Made by a program: the position numbers and the translations under genes
In this document: positions 54,279 to 64,000 of the stretch, one piece after another
Numbering within the stretch: the first letter of the stretch is position 1
How the letters are laid out: every line of letters begins with the position of its first letter
The notes under the pieces: generated by a model
The model's input: only the letters and a program-made list of their open reading frames with translations
Database searches by the model: none
Told to the model about the DNA's origin: nothing
Origin: Heligmosomoides polygyrus polygyrus
Lineage: Eukaryota; Nematoda; Chromadorea; Rhabditida; Heligmosomidae
Length of the DNA stretch: 64,000 bases
Reading direction: 5' to 3'
Assembly (NCBI GenBank): GCA_947396885.1
Contig: OX377204.1
Span: 96,358,728 to 96,422,727 of the forward strand

Positions 54279-55845
54279 TAGGAAAAATGTATTTTAAACG
54301 TGATCAACCCAGCTGACGAGTAAGATGTCAGAGATTTCGCCACTCATAGCACTTAACCGTTCTTATTGAATGTTCCAGGTCTATCCAAATTAGGAGGGAG
54401 CAGAGTTAAGACTACAGTTGCTTTTAGCACTCACGACACGAAACCCACGCTTTGAGTTCGCATGAGTACCATTGTATCATTTGGCAGCAGCTGAAGCTCT
54501 GAAACAAACTCGGACGAGGGGATTGGAGCGACAAGACGCCGCATGCCCTCCTACGACTAGGATAGATCCAGTGTCCCTATGGAGCGCATTGTTAGAAGCC
54601 TGAGAGTGATTATAGAACTCTGATCTAGATTTGGTGCTCCAGGCCACACCTACGATTACTAGGGAAGAAGATAAGCTGCTCCGGATAAAGAGTTTGATCC
54701 TTTACTCAAACACTCATGGAACCTTTGTGGACCTACGCTATTCGCTAGTACATCTTTTCAAGAACTGAAAAAGAATCCAATTTGTTTACTGTTTCGACAT
54801 CAGGATGCACCATCGCTTTGAAAGAAACACAATCACAAACGCATAGTTAATCTCTTTCTTCAACCTTTAGATTATGTTCAAGAGGTGAATGAAGGCAGTG
54901 CAAAGCAAGCAATCAGTGAGTGATGAGTCACCATTTCCGTTCTGTCTTCCCGCCCAAAAAAGGGTGGAACACGGAACGGAACGGATGGACTAAAAACGGC
55001 CGGAAACCGAAATTCGAAACATGGAAACGGAATTTTCGCCCATCCCTGATTGGAGTGATCCAGCTCTTTGATGTTTTCTTCCTTGACGATAAGTGAGAGT
55101 CTTTCGATACACGCACTGCTGCTGTTCTTGAAGGATGGATTCCTCTTTAACGCATTCACGACCATGTCCACTCATATGAGTGGACAGCGGTGAGGGCGCG
55201 ACGGACGGTGTCCACTCATTTGAGTGGACGGGGGAGTTTTGGGAAGAACTTTGTTTATTGATGTTTTCTTTTCGAATTCGCAAGTTATAGTAACAAAAAA
55301 ATGTTGGGTTTGCGTAGACAGAAAAATGATTGGCTTTACCGTAATTAACAGGACAAGAACTTTTTCTATTACTGAACCACAATAAGCGCACATACTTCTA
55401 GACCAGAATTAATGCACAAGCTACAGATGAAATATGAATTGAACTCTTAAATAGAACAACCTAGGCCCTGAATGATTATGACATTGCACAAACTTTTAAC
55501 AAGAACACTTCTTATCGTTGGAGCATCTCAAACAAACACATTTTTCGGAACTGGTGCAGCGCGTACGGACTATCCTTTCTTCTTGGCAATATCTCTTCCC
55601 AGGCTACTACTCAGTTTTTTATAGCAAGCTGTGTAGTTCTTGTGGACATTTCTTGAGTCTACAGTTTTGTTTTCTAAGACTCTGTCTTTTTTTTCAGCGC
55701 CTATCTCCGCAAATGAGTGTACACACGCACGCGCCAAAAAAGCCTAGGGCCGTCGCGCGCACTGGGCGCGAAAACGCTCTGGTCGTGAATGTGTTAAAGA
55801 ACGGTAGAATTCTGATAAACTGCATCTTGCCTTAATGAGTCGGAT
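54279..55845. other. no clear element
   Basis: Includes a short direct repeat of TCCACTCATATGAGTGGACA at 55155-55180 and 55210-55230 (each a near palindrome around CATATG/CATTTG). Otherwise nothing recognised. Confidence 0.35.
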
Positions 55846-56085
55846 ATCCGATTCGGATATCCGAAATCCGGTCTCCACGAAATTGGCATTATCCGAATCA
55901 TCCAAAAATCCGGGTTCCGCAAAATCGCCCTTACCCGAATCATCCAAAAATCCGGGGTCCGCAAAATCGTCCTTATCCGAATCATCCAAAAATCCGGGGT
56001 CCGCAAAATCGCCATTATCCGAATCATCCAAACATCCGGGGTCCGCAAAATCGTCCTTATCCGAATCATCCAATTATCCGAAGAT
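55846..56085. repeat. 42-bp minisatellite (type 1), second array
   Basis: About five units of the same 42-bp sequence as at 52862. Because 42 is a multiple of 3, every frame without a stop stays open, producing periodic 14-residue peptides (such as IRTILRTPDFWM on the minus strand) that are not evidence of a gene. Confidence 0.92.
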
Positions 56086-56407
56086 TTTCGATCGGATCCA
56101 ATGTATAATCGTCAGCATACATTTTGCAGCTGACCCCTAGGCTGGTGATAGCTTCAGGAAGTTCGTAGGTATACAGGAGAAATAGTAAAGGTGACAAGAA
56201 GGTTATTATGCTCTCGCTGTGTCCATTTTTGCTTCAAAACTAGATATTCCCTCCATATGAGTTACTTACTTGCTTGCTCCCCATTAGCAGGCACCAAGTA
56301 TGAGGGCATCTCCGTAGCCAATAATCTCCATGCCAGACGATCCAGAGACATTTCATTCCCGCGCTCTAAACACAAGCCTCATTTACTCAAGTCGTCTTGA
56401 ATTTGTT
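56086..56407. other. no recognisable feature
   Basis: Intronic spacer before the RTE copy. Confidence 0.3.
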
Positions 56408-58530
56408 TTATCCACGTCTTCTTTGGTGCAGCTTGAACTCCGCGACTTGTTCGATCTGGGAGTTGTCCAAGTAGAGTATGCATTGTGAGCCATCGGTTGT
56501 GAGCGCCTTTGCCTTTTTAGCGTTTATAGTTGGTCCGTATGGAAGAGCAATAGTGGCGATTTCTCGAAGAATATCATTTGCCTCTGCGTCAGTGTCTGCA
56601 AAGGTAGCACTGTCGTAAGCGAACATGAGGTCCGTAACGAACTGGTTATCTCCAATTTGACCTCCTTGTCGTCCGCTAACACCTTCCGCATAGTTGCATC
56701 CACAATGATCTTGAACAGCAACGGCGACAGCACGCATCCTTGCTTTACATCAGATCGAATTGTAAACGCGTTTGACGTTCCTTCACGTACACGGACAAAG
56801 CTGGAGCAGTAGGCGTAGGTCTCTTGTAGCAGTCGTACAATTTTCGGTGCAATATGTTCTAATTCCGTTGACTTTTTTGTTTGTTGTTTGTTCTAATTCC
56901 GGCGCTCGTTGACTGGGGTGCTCTGTGATAGGAAGATACCGGAGCGCTTGAAGTCGAAGATATACAGAGCAGTCGTCCGGCCAGTAGCGATGTACGGCGC
57001 TGAGTGTTGGCCTGCGACCAGGGAAGTTGAAACGCGCCTCAGCATCATGGAGACGAAGATGCTGTGCTGGACGGCTGGAGTCACGCGGATGGACCGCATT
57101 CGGAACGATGCTATTCGGAAGAAGTTCGGTGTTGCGCCGATAGCCGACAAGATGCGCGAAGCTCGCTTGCGATGGTACGGCCACGTTCTGCGTGGAAAGG
57201 AAGACAGCGTCCGCAAGATAGGCCTTAACCTTGAGGTAATAGGAAAGCGGCATAGAGGGCGCCCGAAGCAGCGCTGGTAAGATACGCTACATGCGGACTT
57301 GAAGATTACTGGTATTTACCCTGATCTAGCGCTGGATCGGAAAAGGTGGCGTCGTAACATAAAGAATACGGACCCCGCTACGATGCGGGACAAACGCTGA
57401 AGAAGAAGAAGAAGAAGAAGTTCTAATTCCGTTGCCCTTCAAACAGCTGGCCAGTAGACGCTATCGAATGCTGATCGGAAATCTATAAATATGATGATCA
57501 TTCGCTTTCCACATCGTATGCGCTCCTCCATTACCTGCCTGCTTGCAGCAGCCACTTCCTGGACGGAAGCCAGCTTGTTCCTCCCTGGCGGTTCATTCAC
57601 GTTGTTTCTGCAGCCTTGCTTGAAGTACCATTGTGAACACCTTTCCCGTTATAGAAAGCAGGCTTATTCCGCGATAGTTTATGCAGTCACAGCCGTGTTC
57701 TTTTTTCAGAACTAGTATGATGATGTCCTGTTTCCATGCCGCTGGAATTTTTTCCGCTCTCCAAATTAACTTCATCAGGGAATGTAAACAGTTGACCAGT
57801 ACTTCTCCGACAGCCTTCAGCGCTTCAGTCGTCACACTATAAACTCCAGCAGCTTTGTTGTTTCGTAACAGCTTGATAGCTTTAGCAACCTCCTCTCTGG
57901 TAGGCGTAGTCTTCGATGCGACTGTCTCTGGTATAAGGACCGATGGTGATGCAGCTTGTACATTGTCTCGAAGAATTCCTTCCATCGTTGGAGGCTCTCT
58001 TCAATTGATTTTATGAAGCTTCCATTAGTCTTTCTGATATTATCGTTGGCCGGCTTTTTCTGACCTATAAGGCGTCTCAACGTAGCGTAAAGAGCTCGAA
58101 ATTCGTTTCTGCACACGGCGTCCTCAGCTTGTTCTCCTACAGAATTCCAATAAGCTTCGCGTTCAAGTTTAAATTGGCATCGAGTTGCGCGATTGAATTC
58201 GGCGTACCGTTCACGATTCACGAGTTTTGCGCGTTTTCGTTGACCGGTGAGATCGAAACACGCCTCCGAGATCCAGAGCTGTGTGCGTTGCCTAATAATT
58301 GGACAAATTTCCTCAGTGCTTTCACAAACCGCGCTCGTGAACTGCCTTTCTTCCTCATCTACATCGATCTTTTCTGCAAGCGAAGCAAAGCGATTCGCCA
58401 GCTTTAGTTGAAATTGTAGTCTGAATGATGACTCCGCGAGGATGGACCAGTTTCTTCGTATGGCATGCTTACGACGAAATTGGTCCGTCGCGGAGCCATC
58501 CGCCTTTCTGATATTATCGTTAGTCGGGTT
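56408..58530 (-). mobile_element. RTE-type LINE copy, broken, with a nested RTE insertion
   Basis: Minus strand reverse transcriptase in pieces: EEVAKAIKLLRNNKAAGV, KIPAAWKQDIIILVLKKE, CINYRGISLLSITGKVF (RT fingers); EEQAGFRPGSGC and FIDFRSAFDSVYWPAV (motif A) after a frameshift; then, past the nested insertion, VKQGCVLSPLLFKIIVD (motif B) and a motif C decayed to FAYDSA, followed by INAKKAKALTTDGSQC. The endonuclease part and the 3' end are missing. Confidence 0.88.
56871..57419 (+). mobile_element. RTE 3'-end insertion inside the RTE copy
   Basis: 5'-truncated element in opposite orientation: LKSKIYRAVVRPVAMYGAE, VETRLSIMETKMLCWTAG, KKFGVAPIADKMREARLRWY, GHVLRGKEDS, and GKRHRGRPKQRW then a stop where Ser-Asp is usual. 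The tail is (GAA)n at 57401-57419. It is bordered by GTTCTAATTCCGTTG at 56856-56870 and 57420-57434. A second partial copy of that 15-mer occurs inside the 5' end (near 56889). Confidence 0.93.
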
Positions 58531-58660
58531 TTTCTGAGGATTGTCTGGGAAGGGCAAAACACTGACACGTCCGTCGAATGGCCACCGCAAATCATTGTAC
58601 AGGCCGAATACGCATTGAAACTGCCTCAGCGACATCTCATAGAAGTAGTCGCATCAAAAT
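58530..58660 (+). mobile_element. SINE family A, 3' half
   Basis: GTCTGGGAAGGGCAAAACAC, ATGGCCACCGCAAATCATTG, and the 3' module GACATCTCATAGAAGTAG cut short before the hairpin. It abuts the 5' side of the RTE copy. Confidence 0.7.
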
Positions 58661-58674
58661 CGGCGCAACTAGTG

Positions 58675-59436
58675 GACGGGGGGGGGGGGGGGGTGCAGTC
58701 CACCCAGGCACCTCTCGGTGCAACTTGCATTACACGCGTACAATGGAGGAAATTCCACGTCACCAAACCCGACTGCTGTGCTCAAGGCGGTCGAAACCAA
58801 GGATTGCCCCCCCCCCCCGTCCACGTGTTGCGCCCCAAAATCTTCCACTTTATGCCTTTATTAATTCCAAATGTGCGACTCTATGTACAGTGTTGATGAG
58901 CTACAGTACCGCTCCTGCCTTTTGCCCCTTAACTGCCGTTTCCGCCGTTTTCCCATAACTTGATATTAAAAGGGGACCATTCAAAAAACAAAAGTTACAA
59001 TCCGAATTCAATGTGGGCAATCTGTCCAGTGGTAGTTATAATGCAGTGGTTTTTGAAAAACAGATAGATTTGAGGCCTATAAAACCTGGAAACTGTCGAT
59101 GCAGTTATCTAGCGATAGGACGAGGGTCGCTGCCGTCAGGTTTTATAAGTCACCAAACCTAAATCTTTCTAAGATCAATGGACAATGCCTACATTATTGG
59201 AGAGTACACCCACATAGGATTCAGACGGTAACATTTGGTTTTTGAATAGATCATTTTGAAGGGACTTATGGAAAAGCGGCGAAGAGGCGGTTTTTTGCGT
59301 TTATTCCTCCCAAAAAAGCTAAAAACAGAAGCGGTGTTGTAGTGTATTTTTGTTGCTTGACTTTGTCTAGTTGCTCATTTTTTTCTATTCGTTTCTTTAC
59401 TGTCTATATCACGCCCCTTCGTGGATTATGTGTGTC
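58675..59436. other. homopolymer runs, otherwise nothing recognised
   Basis: A G-run at 58680-58694 and a C-run at 58806-58819. The second lies 130 bp away and is inverted, with related flanks. No element boundary is clear. Confidence 0.4.
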
Positions 59437-59509
59437 TCACTTATAACTAACCAGACGTTTGGCGGCCGCTAGGCCGCTGAGCGTCTGGTAAGAGATACTA
59501 AACGGATAA

Positions 59510-60380
59510 GCGAACGCGCCTGCCTCTGTACGTCGGTGACACGTCTTGCAATCCCAAGCGGCCTTTGACCGACATCGGAGACACGTCTTCTGAACGCGGA
59601 AGCCCGTTGCCCCACAACACTGACACATCTTTTGAATCCGGATGCCATCCCCCCTCCCCACCCCACCTTACTGGTTCTCTCGAACAGGTCATCCTTTAGT
59701 GGTCCCCTCTTGCCCGCTTCAGCTGCTGGACCCCTTCTTTTTGATTGCCCTTATTGGTAACCATCCTTAATTAACTCCTCCTTTCTTGTTCCCTTATCGG
59801 TAACCGTCTACTGAACACCATTATTGGTTTCCCCATTCCCTTGGTCCCGTCTACTGACCCCATTTTAGAGATCCCGTATTACTGGTTCCTCGTCTCCGTG
59901 TCACCTCCAGCCCCCCTCCCCCTTCCAGGTCACTTTCACGAATTTCAAGAATTTCACTTTTCAAGATGTTCCCCCTCCCCCCAAACTTGTCCTCCCACGC
60001 TCACGGCGTGACATCGGTGACATGCCTTCTGAACCCGGACATCGTTTAATCGACATCGTTGACTCGTCTTCTAAAGCCCGACGTCTTTTGAAGGACATCG
60101 CTGACATGTCTTCTGTACCTGCCCCCCCCCCTTCCCCCTTTGCGCGACGTCGGCGACAGCTCTTCCGAACCCGTTCGCCTGTTGCACGACGTCGGTGGCA
60201 CCTCTTATGAACCCGGACGTCTGTTGAACGACGTCGGTGACACCTTTTCTGAATTCGGACGCCTGTAGAACGACGTCGGTGACATGTCTTCTGATGGTGA
60301 GTACGAAAGCCCTTTGCGCGACATCGGTGACACGCCTTCTGACCCTCTCGACCTGACATGGGTGACACATGGTCTGAACC
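59510..60380. repeat. 42-bp minisatellite (type 2)
   Basis: Unit GACGTCGGTGACACCTTTTC plus TGAACCCGGACGCCTGTTGAAC, 42 bp, clearest at 60175-60370 and more scattered at 59520-59640 and 60000-60110. Minus strand frames give 14-residue repeats (TDVVQQTSGFIRGA). The middle (59650-59990) is a different, pyrimidine-rich stretch with TTATTGGT-type repeats. Confidence 0.85.
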
Positions 60381-60489
60381 CGGACGCCTGTTACTCGACG
60401 TCTAGGATAGGATAGGAAAGGCCAGACGGATAGGCAGACGGACGGACAGACGGACGGACAACCGCTTACTCTTTTATATATATCTCACT

Positions 60490-60803
60490 TATAACTAATC
60501 CCTTACTGCCGTTCGAATTGCGGATTGATGTGCAGGTTTGCGGGATACTGTAGCATGCGATTGCTGCCGTTGCGTCGTGGATCGCGTTGTCTTCCACGTG
60601 GACATTCAATCCTCACTGAATGAGCGGTTTTAGCACAAGCAGCTTAGATGGGTGTTATCCCTCCCAGAGGTGTCTGTAGGTTTGCGCGCTCAGTGACAGA
60701 AACGAGCCCCGATGACAGCAGCTTGGGTGATGTGCAGGTTTTTAGCGATACTGTGGCAAGCCGCGCGAGAGCATTCAAACGGCAGTAAGGGATTAGTTAT
60801 AAT
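60490..60803. mobile_element. MITE family D
   Basis: Ends TATAACTAATCCCTTACTGC and GCAGTAAGGGATTAGTTAT, a perfect inverted repeat of more than 17 bp that continues with CGTTCGAAT / ATTCAAACG. The subterminal parts also match (TGCAGGTTTGCGGGATACTG, TGCAGGTTTTTAGCGATACT). 314 bp, no coding capacity. Confidence 0.88.
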
Positions 60804-60899
60804 TGAACCGATTAGATATGGCAATATTAATCGCTCTTACTTGACTTCCACAAAACGTCGCAGTGAAACGGATGATGTCCAGCTGCCCTAAGAATGGTG

Positions 60900-61004
60900 C
60901 TTGGTCATATTGATTGAGCGACGCGATCGATCGCGTCGCTCACTCAATATGGCCACTATACGTGGTGTCGCGTCGCTCGGTGTCGAAGTATAAACGGGGC
61001 CTTA
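60900..61004. mobile_element. MITE family A, truncated
   Basis: Right end GTGTCGAAGTATAAACGGGGCC then TTA. Internal palindrome GAGCGACGCGATCGATCGCG. The left terminal repeat is missing, and TTAGCCCTAGTTTACACTTA immediately after looks like the left end of another copy. Confidence 0.75.
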
Positions 61005-61137
61005 GCCCTAGTTTACACTTACTTCGCTTCATACCCGTCTTCTTCCTCAATCGAGTTAAACGTAGAGGTGGTCTTGCAACGAAAGAGTTTCAAGGCCACT
61101 TGTATATCCTTAATCGCCTCAGATGCCCCCACTTCAG

Positions 61138-61269
61138 GTCGTGCTCCGCCGCGCTCGGCTCTCGGACAGTTGGGGCTTCCATGTGCAGGACGAAGGTGTC
61201 GTCACCGACGTCGAAATGTACCAAACTGCCTGGAAGGCCAGTCTCCGACAAGGAAGTCGAATTGTCGAG
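61138..61269 (+). CDS. sipa-1: SIPA1-like exon 14: PDZ domain, first part
   Basis: Acceptor CCCACTTCAG, donor GTCGAG|GTCTGT. 44 codons: VVLRRARLSDSWGFHV, QDEGVVTDVEMYQTAWKA, SLRQGSRIVE. LRR..L...GFHV is the carboxylate-binding loop and first strand (SWGF in place of QLGF), and A(W)(Q/K)A(G/S)LRQGSR(L/I)VE is a conserved block in the SIPA1-like PDZ. The donor GTCTGT is unusual, but phase and similarity fix it. Confidence 0.96.
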
Positions 61270-61370
61270 GTCTGTTTACTGAGCATGCGGAAGGCTCGAT
61301 TGTATTGTTGTCTTTATTGTGCGTATTTTTGTATTTTTTCCTTATTCTGTGTATCTCATATCGAATTCAG

Positions 61371-61489
61371 ATTGAGTCGCGAACGGTCGCCACGTTGTCC
61401 TTTGACAAGATCTCCGAGATTCTCTCTGAGAGAGACACCGTTCGACTGCTTCTGATCTCTCCGGCAAATGACGGATCTCCTAGACGGGG
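61371..61489 (+). CDS. sipa-1: SIPA1-like exon 15: PDZ domain, second part
   Basis: Acceptor CGAATTCAG, donor ACGGGG|GTGAGT. IESRTVATLSFDKISEIL, SERDTVRLLLISPANDGS, PRRG plus two bases. (I/V)...VATL(S/T).(D/E)(Q/K)(M/I)...L......V(K/R)(V/L)(V/L)(I/L)IP...DG(S/T)PRR is the family's second PDZ half. Confidence 0.96.
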
Positions 61490-62217
61490 GTGAGTTCGTC
61501 TTACCGATGGGGAGCTTGAGCTCCTGCATTTAACTCATTTAGGAGGCTGAGAATCGCTCGGAAGAGCGAGAAAGCCTCGACCAGGTTTTCAAAAAATTTG
61601 TACGGCATAACGGTGTTTTGTTGCGATCAAAACTCTCGCAACAAAACATCGTTATGAGAGTTTACAACCTCGATACCAGCCACTTGAGGCTGAAAGAAAC
61701 TGAATTTAATTATTTGTCTGTCTGTTTGTCAATTTATGTTCATGCCGCTGTGTGGCCTCACAGTGCAAGAACCAGAAATATCGATTGACCCGCGAAAAAG
61801 ATCGATATCGATGGCTTGTGAGAAGGCTGGTGGTTGAAGCATAACCGCAGCATAAGGTGTAGCATTGCGGATCGGTGTTTCTATGCTTTCTTCGACAAGG
61901 TCAGCCCCACTGATCCATACACTTGCGGTAATGATCTCACTGGAAAGTTTTATACTCCAATCGCCGCGCTTTACATCCAATCGATATCGATTTCTCCACG
62001 CTGCCCAATCGATGTGTGTGGCTCTCGCACTGCTGTATCGCGAGCCTGCTTAAGTATAAACCATGGATTAATTCATTGGAGAGGATTTCTGCTCTTTGTA
62101 GGCTACATGTGTGTACGTTAAGAACCCCCTTTAGGGTAATTTTGAAATAGACATACCTTGCTTGACGTATGCCGGCCAGGAGTATTTTAGTACAGTACCT
62201 CAAGGCAGAGGAACCTT

Positions 62218-62388
62218 TGATACTACTCGTCGAAGTAGCCTACACAGTGAAGTGAGGATGTGGCAGTCAGAATAGAATCAGACCATCGTTTGTATACATC
62301 GCTCTGAGCAGCACCCCTACTCGATACGAACTAGTTGGCTGGTGCATTCCCGTGCCCCATGTAGGCCGCATTATCGACAAGAACCGAA
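62218..62388. mobile_element. MITE family B, worn
   Basis: TACTACTCGTCGAAGTAGCC (left) and CGCATTATCGACAAGAACC (right), with GCCTACA / CCATGTAGGCC. Weaker ends than other copies. Confidence 0.6.
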
Positions 62389-62788
62389 CCCATTCACCAA
62401 ACTAAACGCGACATAGAAGATCATCCATATTTGTGCAGGATCGGGGCAACATTTCTTCCACTTGAAGTAGCTTAGTGCCAGAAACCGCCGCCAGCGTCAA
62501 CGCAGATCAAATGCGGTTCGGTTCCGTGCCCAAAACAGACATGATTTCCACCCTTCTGGGATACAGTTAGTATTCCTTTTATAGGTAGAACGAAAAGGTA
62601 CTTAATCTTCTGCCAAACACATGGCAACCCAAGTACACGGCGTACTCTAAGCGCGCAGGAAAAGCCGCCTAAGTTGTATTTATACAGCCGTTATAGTGTC
62701 GCTCAGCGCGACTACTCAAGCATAAACGCAACTTAATTCTAAAACTTCAGCGAGAATAAGATTTTTCAGAATCTTCAAGGAGACTAAG

Positions 62789-62905
62789 CCCTAGTCTACA
62801 CTTAGCCGCCACGCGACGCGGCATCACGGTCACTATAGGTATCGATTTTTCGCACCGAACGATCGATATCTATTGCGACTACGGCGTCACGCCGCGCAGG
62901 GGTGC
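62789..62905. mobile_element. MITE family A, truncated
   Basis: TAAGCCCTAGTCTACACTTA (left end), ACGCGACGCGGCATCACGG / CTACGGCGTCACGCCGCG arms and an ATCGATAT centre. The right terminal repeat is replaced by an isolated SINE 3' module (ATAATGCATGGCGCATC near 62930). Confidence 0.65.
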
Positions 62906-62992
62906 AGCGCTGTCTTTTCTTTGAAAAATATAATGCATGGCGCATCTACGCCGGTGACCTCCTTTACACGCTCTCGATTTCGCTCATTTCAG

Positions 62993-63073
62993 ATGTGAAG
63001 ATCCCCACTGCCCAGCCGTTAAGGGTGTCGAGCAGATGCTCACTCCGGACGCGTTTGCTAAGCAGCCAGTCAG
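62993..63073 (+). CDS. sipa-1: SIPA1-like exon 16: tail
   Basis: Acceptor GCTCATTTCAG, donor CAGTCAG|GTAGCT. One base completes Gly (RRG), then CEDPHCPAVKGVEQML, TPDAFAKQPV, plus two bases. Another frame is open, but only this one joins exons 15 and 17 in phase, and RR(G/S)C fits the family just after the PDZ domain. Not otherwise recognisable. Confidence 0.8.
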
Positions 63074-63591
63074 GTAGCTTTTTCTTGTGCTTTTTACACG
63101 CTTTCCTAGTTATGGGGTGGAAGATTATTGATAGCAATTACAACTAATCCCCTACTGCCGTTTGAATGTTTTCGCGCGCTTGCTACAGTATATGCCAAAC
63201 CTGCACATCACCCAAGCCGTCGTCATCGGGGCTCGTTTCTGCCATTGAGCGCGTGAACCTACACACACCTCTAGGAAGGATAAGACCCATTCAAGCTTCT
63301 CCGGCTCAAACCGCTCTCGTTGCTCAGTGGAGATTAGGCATTGACCGAATGTTCACGTGGACGCCGACGCGATCCATGACGCAACGGCAGCAACCGCACG
63401 CTACAGTATCCCGCAAACCTGCATATCAATACGCAGTTCGAACGGCAGTAGGAGATTGGGTATAAGACCGAGAGTAGACGCATGAGATCTGCAGACGCCA
63501 AATGGCTACAGTACCATCTCCCGACTAGGAGCGCGCTTCTTTTACTGTTGATCTACAGAATGGAGTCGCAGAGTGATTAGGAATGTTTCAG
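63074..63591 (+). other. intron with MITE
   Basis: 518 bp, mostly the MITE-D copy at 63138-63466. Confidence 0.8.
63138..63466. mobile_element. MITE family D, inverted relative to the other copy
   Basis: Ends ATTACAACTAATCCCCTACT and CGGCAGTAGGAGATTGGGTAT. Inner blocks match the copy at 60490 in reverse (CCAAACCTGCACATCACCC; GCTACAGTATCCCGCAAACC). Confidence 0.85.
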
Positions 63592-63729
63592 TTACCAAGA
63601 GATGTTTCGCATGCGTAACCGCGAATACGGCACGTCACCGGCGAACAGTCCGGCCGGCTCGTTGGAGGATCGCACCTTCACCTTCACGGCCATGAAACGA
63701 TCGGACGGCATGAGAGCGAACAGCACGTG
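63592..63729 (+). CDS. sipa-1: SIPA1-like exon 17: tail, continues beyond the window
   Basis: Acceptor GAATGTTTCAG, donor CACGTG|GTAAGC. AG plus T gives Ser, then YQEMFRMRNREYGTSPAN, SPAGSLEDRTFTFTAMKR, SDGMRANST, plus two bases. A polar, Ser/Pro-containing tail as in other members. The following exon is not in the window. Confidence 0.88.
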
Positions 63730-63769
63730 GTAAGCCGTAGACCACTCAACCTTATCCAAAGTAATATTC

Positions 63770-64000
63770 GGTCGATTACGGTAGGTTACGGTAGGTCTGG
63801 ATGAGTAAGGCTGCCGAGGTCGTCATAGTCGGTTCCGCCCGAATTTCTCCTATGGGGATTTTTTAGGGGTGCTGGTCACGAATACGATACCTGATTTTAT
63901 TGCTATGGTGGAATGTGGTATGTTGGTAAGTATGAATAAAGTTGCTAAGGTCAAGATCAGCGATTCCGTCCTGGTGAACATAGCCTTACTAGCCCTTACC
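63770..64000. repeat. relative of the TACGGTAGG element
   Basis: GATTACGGTAGGTTACGGTA, GAGTAAGGCTGCCGAGGTCG and GGTGCTGGTCACGAATACGA follow the same order as at 19580-19800. It runs to the window end. Confidence 0.65.

Larger units (their letters stand above)
52248..61137 (+). other. 8.9-kb intron between linker and PDZ exons
   Basis: Holds a CR1-like LINE, two 42-bp minisatellite types, a SINE-A, a compound RTE, a SINE-A 3' half, homopolymer C/G runs and MITEs. Stretches with nothing recognised: 53061-53960, 54270-55840, 56100-56400, 58700-59430. No exon was found inside. Confidence 0.85.
61490..62992 (+). other. intron with repeats
   Basis: 1.5 kb. A short inverted pair (GTTTTGTTGCGATCAAAACT and CTCGCAACAAAACATCG, 61614-61650) related to family B flanks, partial MITE-A material (61745-62060), a MITE-B, and a MITE-A left end at 62789. 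Confidence 0.75.
39767..63729 (+). other. sipa-1: gene span: SIPA1/SIPA1L (SPAR)-like RapGAP-PDZ protein, 5' and 3' incomplete
   Basis: Seventeen exons are listed separately below. Joined, they give about 690 residues. In order: a poorly conserved lead-in ending at RNEL; the RapGAP dimerisation region (YYYRHCFAGR, ELGPIAVSM); the RapGAP catalytic region ([45 protein letters not shown]); a family-specific linker ([27 protein letters not shown]); a PDZ domain; and the first part of the tail. Family members are GTPase-activating proteins for Rap1/Rap2 at junctions and synapses. All junctions are GT-AG and in phase. Introns run from 51 bp to 8.9 kb. The start codon and the C-terminal coiled coil are not seen. 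The symbol follows the nematode orthologue name and is an inference. Confidence 0.93.

Noticed and set aside
52862..56085. CRISPR-like spaced repeats
   Set aside because: The 42-bp units are contiguous tandem repeats without unique spacers, in a eukaryotic intron.
62993..63073. Alternative frame VKIPTAQPLRVSSRC for exon 16
   Set aside because: It does not match the phase of exons 15 and 17. The CEDPHCPAV frame does.

Overview
This window looks like repeat-rich nematode nuclear DNA containing one real protein-coding gene. The 3' splice sites I can place are short and nematode-like (most end TTTCAG or TTCAG, with no long pyrimidine tract). The retroelements are RTE-type and CR1/Jockey-like LINEs plus mariner elements, of the kinds common in rhabditine and strongylid worms. 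The phylum is an inference from splice style and repeat types. I cannot name the species.

The gene is on the + strand from about 39.8 kb (possibly 35.0 kb) to beyond 63.7 kb. It is an orthologue of the SIPA1/SIPA1L (SPAR) family: RapGAP dimerisation region, RapGAP catalytic domain with the Asn-thumb motif RKRHIGND, a linker, a PDZ domain and the start of the C-terminal tail. I placed 17 exons whose reading phases agree at all 16 junctions, and one extra tentative upstream exon. The 5' end and the C-terminal coiled-coil part are missing or unrecognised. The product would inactivate Rap GTPases at membranes and junctions.

Layout: 0-2.8 kb holds a mariner fragment, an inverted-repeat element and SINEs. 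A GC-rich, simple-repeat island lies at 2.9-4.2 kb. A decayed satellite with a ~260-bp core unit covers 4.2-7.5 kb. From 7.8 to 34 kb there are SINEs, LINE 3' ends, foldback elements, MITEs, a nearly full-length mariner (21.1-22.5 kb), a 200-bp assembly gap, a (TG)n tract and a second degenerate tandem array (30.0-31.5 kb). A second GC-rich island lies at 14.1-14.8 kb, and an isolated candidate exon lies at 9.03-9.18 kb. From 34 kb on, the SIPA1-like gene is interrupted by large introns filled with repeats: TTA-flanked MITEs, a third array (41.3-43.9 kb), SINEs, a foldback mariner, two kinds of 42-bp minisatellite, and an RTE copy that itself carries a second RTE insertion with a 15-bp target duplication.

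The most striking pattern not explained by ordinary annotation is a short hairpin, ATGCG-TGG-CGCAT, that recurs more than 25 times at the 3' ends of repeat families with different heads. Its stem shows A/T to G/C covariation, which suggests a shared RNA structure used for retrotransposition. I saw no operon, CRISPR array, virus or toxin gene.
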